In this document: positions 6,774 through 7,950 of the stretch, in pieces
How the letters are laid out: each line of letters starts with the position of its first letter
Numbering within the stretch: position 1 is the first letter of the stretch
The notes under the pieces: model-generated
Databases searched by the model: none
Seen by the model: the letters and a program-made list of their open reading frames with translations, nothing else
Told to the model about the DNA's origin: nothing
Translations under genes and position numbers: made by a program
Source: Chloroflexota bacterium
Lineage (GTDB): Bacteria; Chloroflexota; Anaerolineae; Anaerolineales; UBA11858
Reading direction: 5' to 3'
Length of the DNA: 7,950 nucleotides
NCBI GenBank assembly: GCA_003513015.1
Contig: DOTA01000235.1
Coordinates: forward strand, 2,174 to 10,123

Positions 6774-7950
6774 TTATTTCTTCGCTTTGAAGTAGGCCTC
6801 AGAAAGGCGATTTATCGCTACCAAAAAACCTTCGCCGCCCCGTTGGTGACCCCGCCAAATTTCAGGGATCATCGTGCCGCGGTAATTACCAGCAATTTCA
6901 AAGAATTTGACCCAGTCGATATTGCCTTCCCCAATTTGCAAGCCCTCCCCATCGATTCCGGAAGCATCCGAAAGGTGCAGGTGCGAAACGTAGGGCATAA
7001 TCACGGCGGCCTGCTCGTAAAAATCAACGTTAGCCCAGTTGCAGTAGAGTTTGTGATGTGAAGTATCGTAGCAAGTTTTTAACCCGGTTGAATCGAGGAA
7101 ATCGCGGATTTCGTACATATCCATGTAGGCATTGGTCAGCCATTGGCCACCGAAATACCAGGGATGCGGTGGCAGATTTTCGATCAATAATTCCACATCA
7201 TCGAAATCGAGTTCATCGACCGAGCGGCGCAGATTATCGTAGAGTCCCTTGTGATCGGTGAGGGGATGATCGAGGCTGGCCGCCCCGGGGTGTACAACCA
7301 CCTTGGGGATGCCGCGGAAATGGGGAGCCATCTCACGAGTGACGTTGATCCCCCTTTGCAGAATCCCCACCGAGGCCCGGCGCTGATCTTCGTCAAAGGT
7401 ACACAAATCCACCAAATGATTGGCCCAAAACTCCGGGGCATGCACCACCAATTGGGCGTCGAGATCATCCCCCGGATAATGGTCATCCAAATCTTTATCC
7501 GTAAAATGGAACTCCAGCAGGGGCGGGTTGAAGTGCAGCATATTGCGAAAATCGTTGAAGCGCACGACGAAGCCCCATTCCATCGGCAGGGTGTGTTCGA
7601 TATCAAGCGTAACCATTTGGCCGAGATCGCGCGGCAAAAAGGGTTCATCGGCTTCGATGCGGCGCTCGATGGTGCGCCCGATGAGCTGGGTGTAGCGCTG
7701 CGGAGAAAGCCCCTGCCCCGGCCCCTTGACTGTGACCATCTCGCGGGTGACGGTTTCGCCCGGCTCGATGTGACGCGTAGCCACCAGACTTTTGGCGAGC
7801 ACTTCGCGGTTGAGAATCTCGCCCATGGTGAAGTATTTTTCTTTGCCAGTGCCCAAGGCTTGCGAGACTTGGCGAATATCGCGCACCATTTTCTGAAAAC
7901 CCTGTGGTTCGAGGCTGGCAGCGTGATCAGGGCCATCCATGGTGCGGTCG
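6774..7950 (-). CDS. NeuB-type nonulosonic acid synthase fused to a xylose-isomerase-like TIM barrel; N-terminus beyond window
   Basis: The frame is open to the right edge; the ATG at 7940 is internal, not the start. Residue numbers count from it. Residues 1-30 (MDGPDHAASLEP then MVRDIRQVSQALG) match the end of the NeuB catalytic barrel, which condenses PEP with a six-carbon sugar to give a nonulosonic acid. Residues 48-108 are the SAF/antifreeze-like domain (KSLVATRHIEPGETVTREM, then GPGQGLSPQRY). About 119-388 form a second domain of the AP_endonuc_2/xylose-isomerase-like type: VVHAPE (165-170), VVHPGA (215-220), IENLPP (253-258), YDTSHH (291-296), HLHLSDASG (320-328), IGEGNIDW (336-343) and MIPEIW (357-362). 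Its usual metal ligands (E254, D292/H295, D325, E360) appear present, so the isomerase/epimerase domain is probably active; its substrate is unknown. About 230 N-terminal residues of NeuB are missing from view. G73 replaces the arginine of the usual KRPGxG. First visible gene of the operon. Confidence 0.87.
   Translation of the reverse strand, partial: DRTMDGPDHAASLEPQGFQKMVRDIRQVSQALGTGKEKYFTMGEILNREVLAKSLVATRHIEPGETVTREMVTVKGPGQGLSPQRYTQLIGRTIERRIEADEPFLPRDLGQMVTLDIEHTLPMEWGFVVRFNDFRNMLHFNPPLLEFHFTDKDLDDHYPGDDLDAQLVVHAPEFWANHLVDLCTFDEDQRRASVGILQRGINVTREMAPHFRGIPKVVVHPGAASLDHPLTDHKGLYDNLRRSVDELDFDDVELLIENLPPHPWYFGGQWLTNAYMDMYEIRDFLDSTGLKTCYDTSHHKLYCNWANVDFYEQAAVIMPYVSHLHLSDASGIDGEGLQIGEGNIDWVKFFEIAGNYRGTMIPEIWRGHQRGGEGFLVAINRLSEAYFKAKK

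Noticed and set aside
7184..7936. 250-residue minus-strand frame overlapping the synthase fusion
   Set aside because: An out-of-frame shadow: Ser/Arg/Trp-rich with no domain motif, while the other frame carries NeuB, SAF and TIM-barrel motifs throughout.
7938..7940. ATG at 7940 as the true start of the synthase fusion
   Set aside because: The frame continues upstream to the window edge with residues (Asp-Arg-Thr) that fit the conserved NeuB sequence before GPDH, so the start is outside the window.

Overview
The window carries seven protein-coding genes. All are on the minus strand and lie almost end to end, so they read as one transcription unit running from right to left. No gene is supported on the plus strand, and I see no rRNA, tRNA, CRISPR array or insertion sequence. 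The likely source is a free-living bacterium of mid-GC content that invests in surface glycans. A Chloroflexota (Anaerolineae-type) or similar environmental lineage would fit the gene style and the small dispersed-type repeats, but this is a weak inference and the sequence does not settle it.

In order of transcription: (1) 7950-6774, the C-terminal part of a NeuB-type nonulosonic acid synthase (end of the catalytic barrel plus SAF/antifreeze-like domain) fused to a xylose-isomerase-like TIM barrel; (2) 6674-5025, a GT-B-type transferase resembling capsule-synthesis (KpsS/KpsC) proteins; (3) 5015-4155 and (4) 4151-3288, two tandem paralogous PAPS-dependent sulfotransferases; (5) 3310-2597, a CMP-nonulosonate (NeuA-type) cytidylyltransferase; (6) 2593-581, a polytopic GT-C-like membrane protein; (7) 581-1, the N-terminal part of a D-isomer-specific 2-hydroxyacid dehydrogenase that runs off the left edge. 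Junctions are a 9-nt gap, a 3-nt gap, a 23-nt overlap, a 3-nt gap and a 1-nt TGATG overlap. The only sizeable gap, about 100 nt between genes 1 and 2, holds a large imperfect inverted repeat.

Together the genes look like part of a locus that makes a nine-carbon 2-keto acid sugar (sialic-acid-like, exact identity unknown), activates it with CTP, transfers it to a surface glycan and sulfates that glycan. The most interesting points are the synthase-TIM-barrel fusion, the apparent loss in its SAF domain of the arginine that contacts the N-acetyl group of ManNAc in NeuB, the pairing of nonulosonate genes with two sulfotransferases, one of which lacks the usual catalytic-base histidine, and the 28-bp identical tail shared by those paralogues, which also contains the start codon(s) of the cytidylyltransferase gene.
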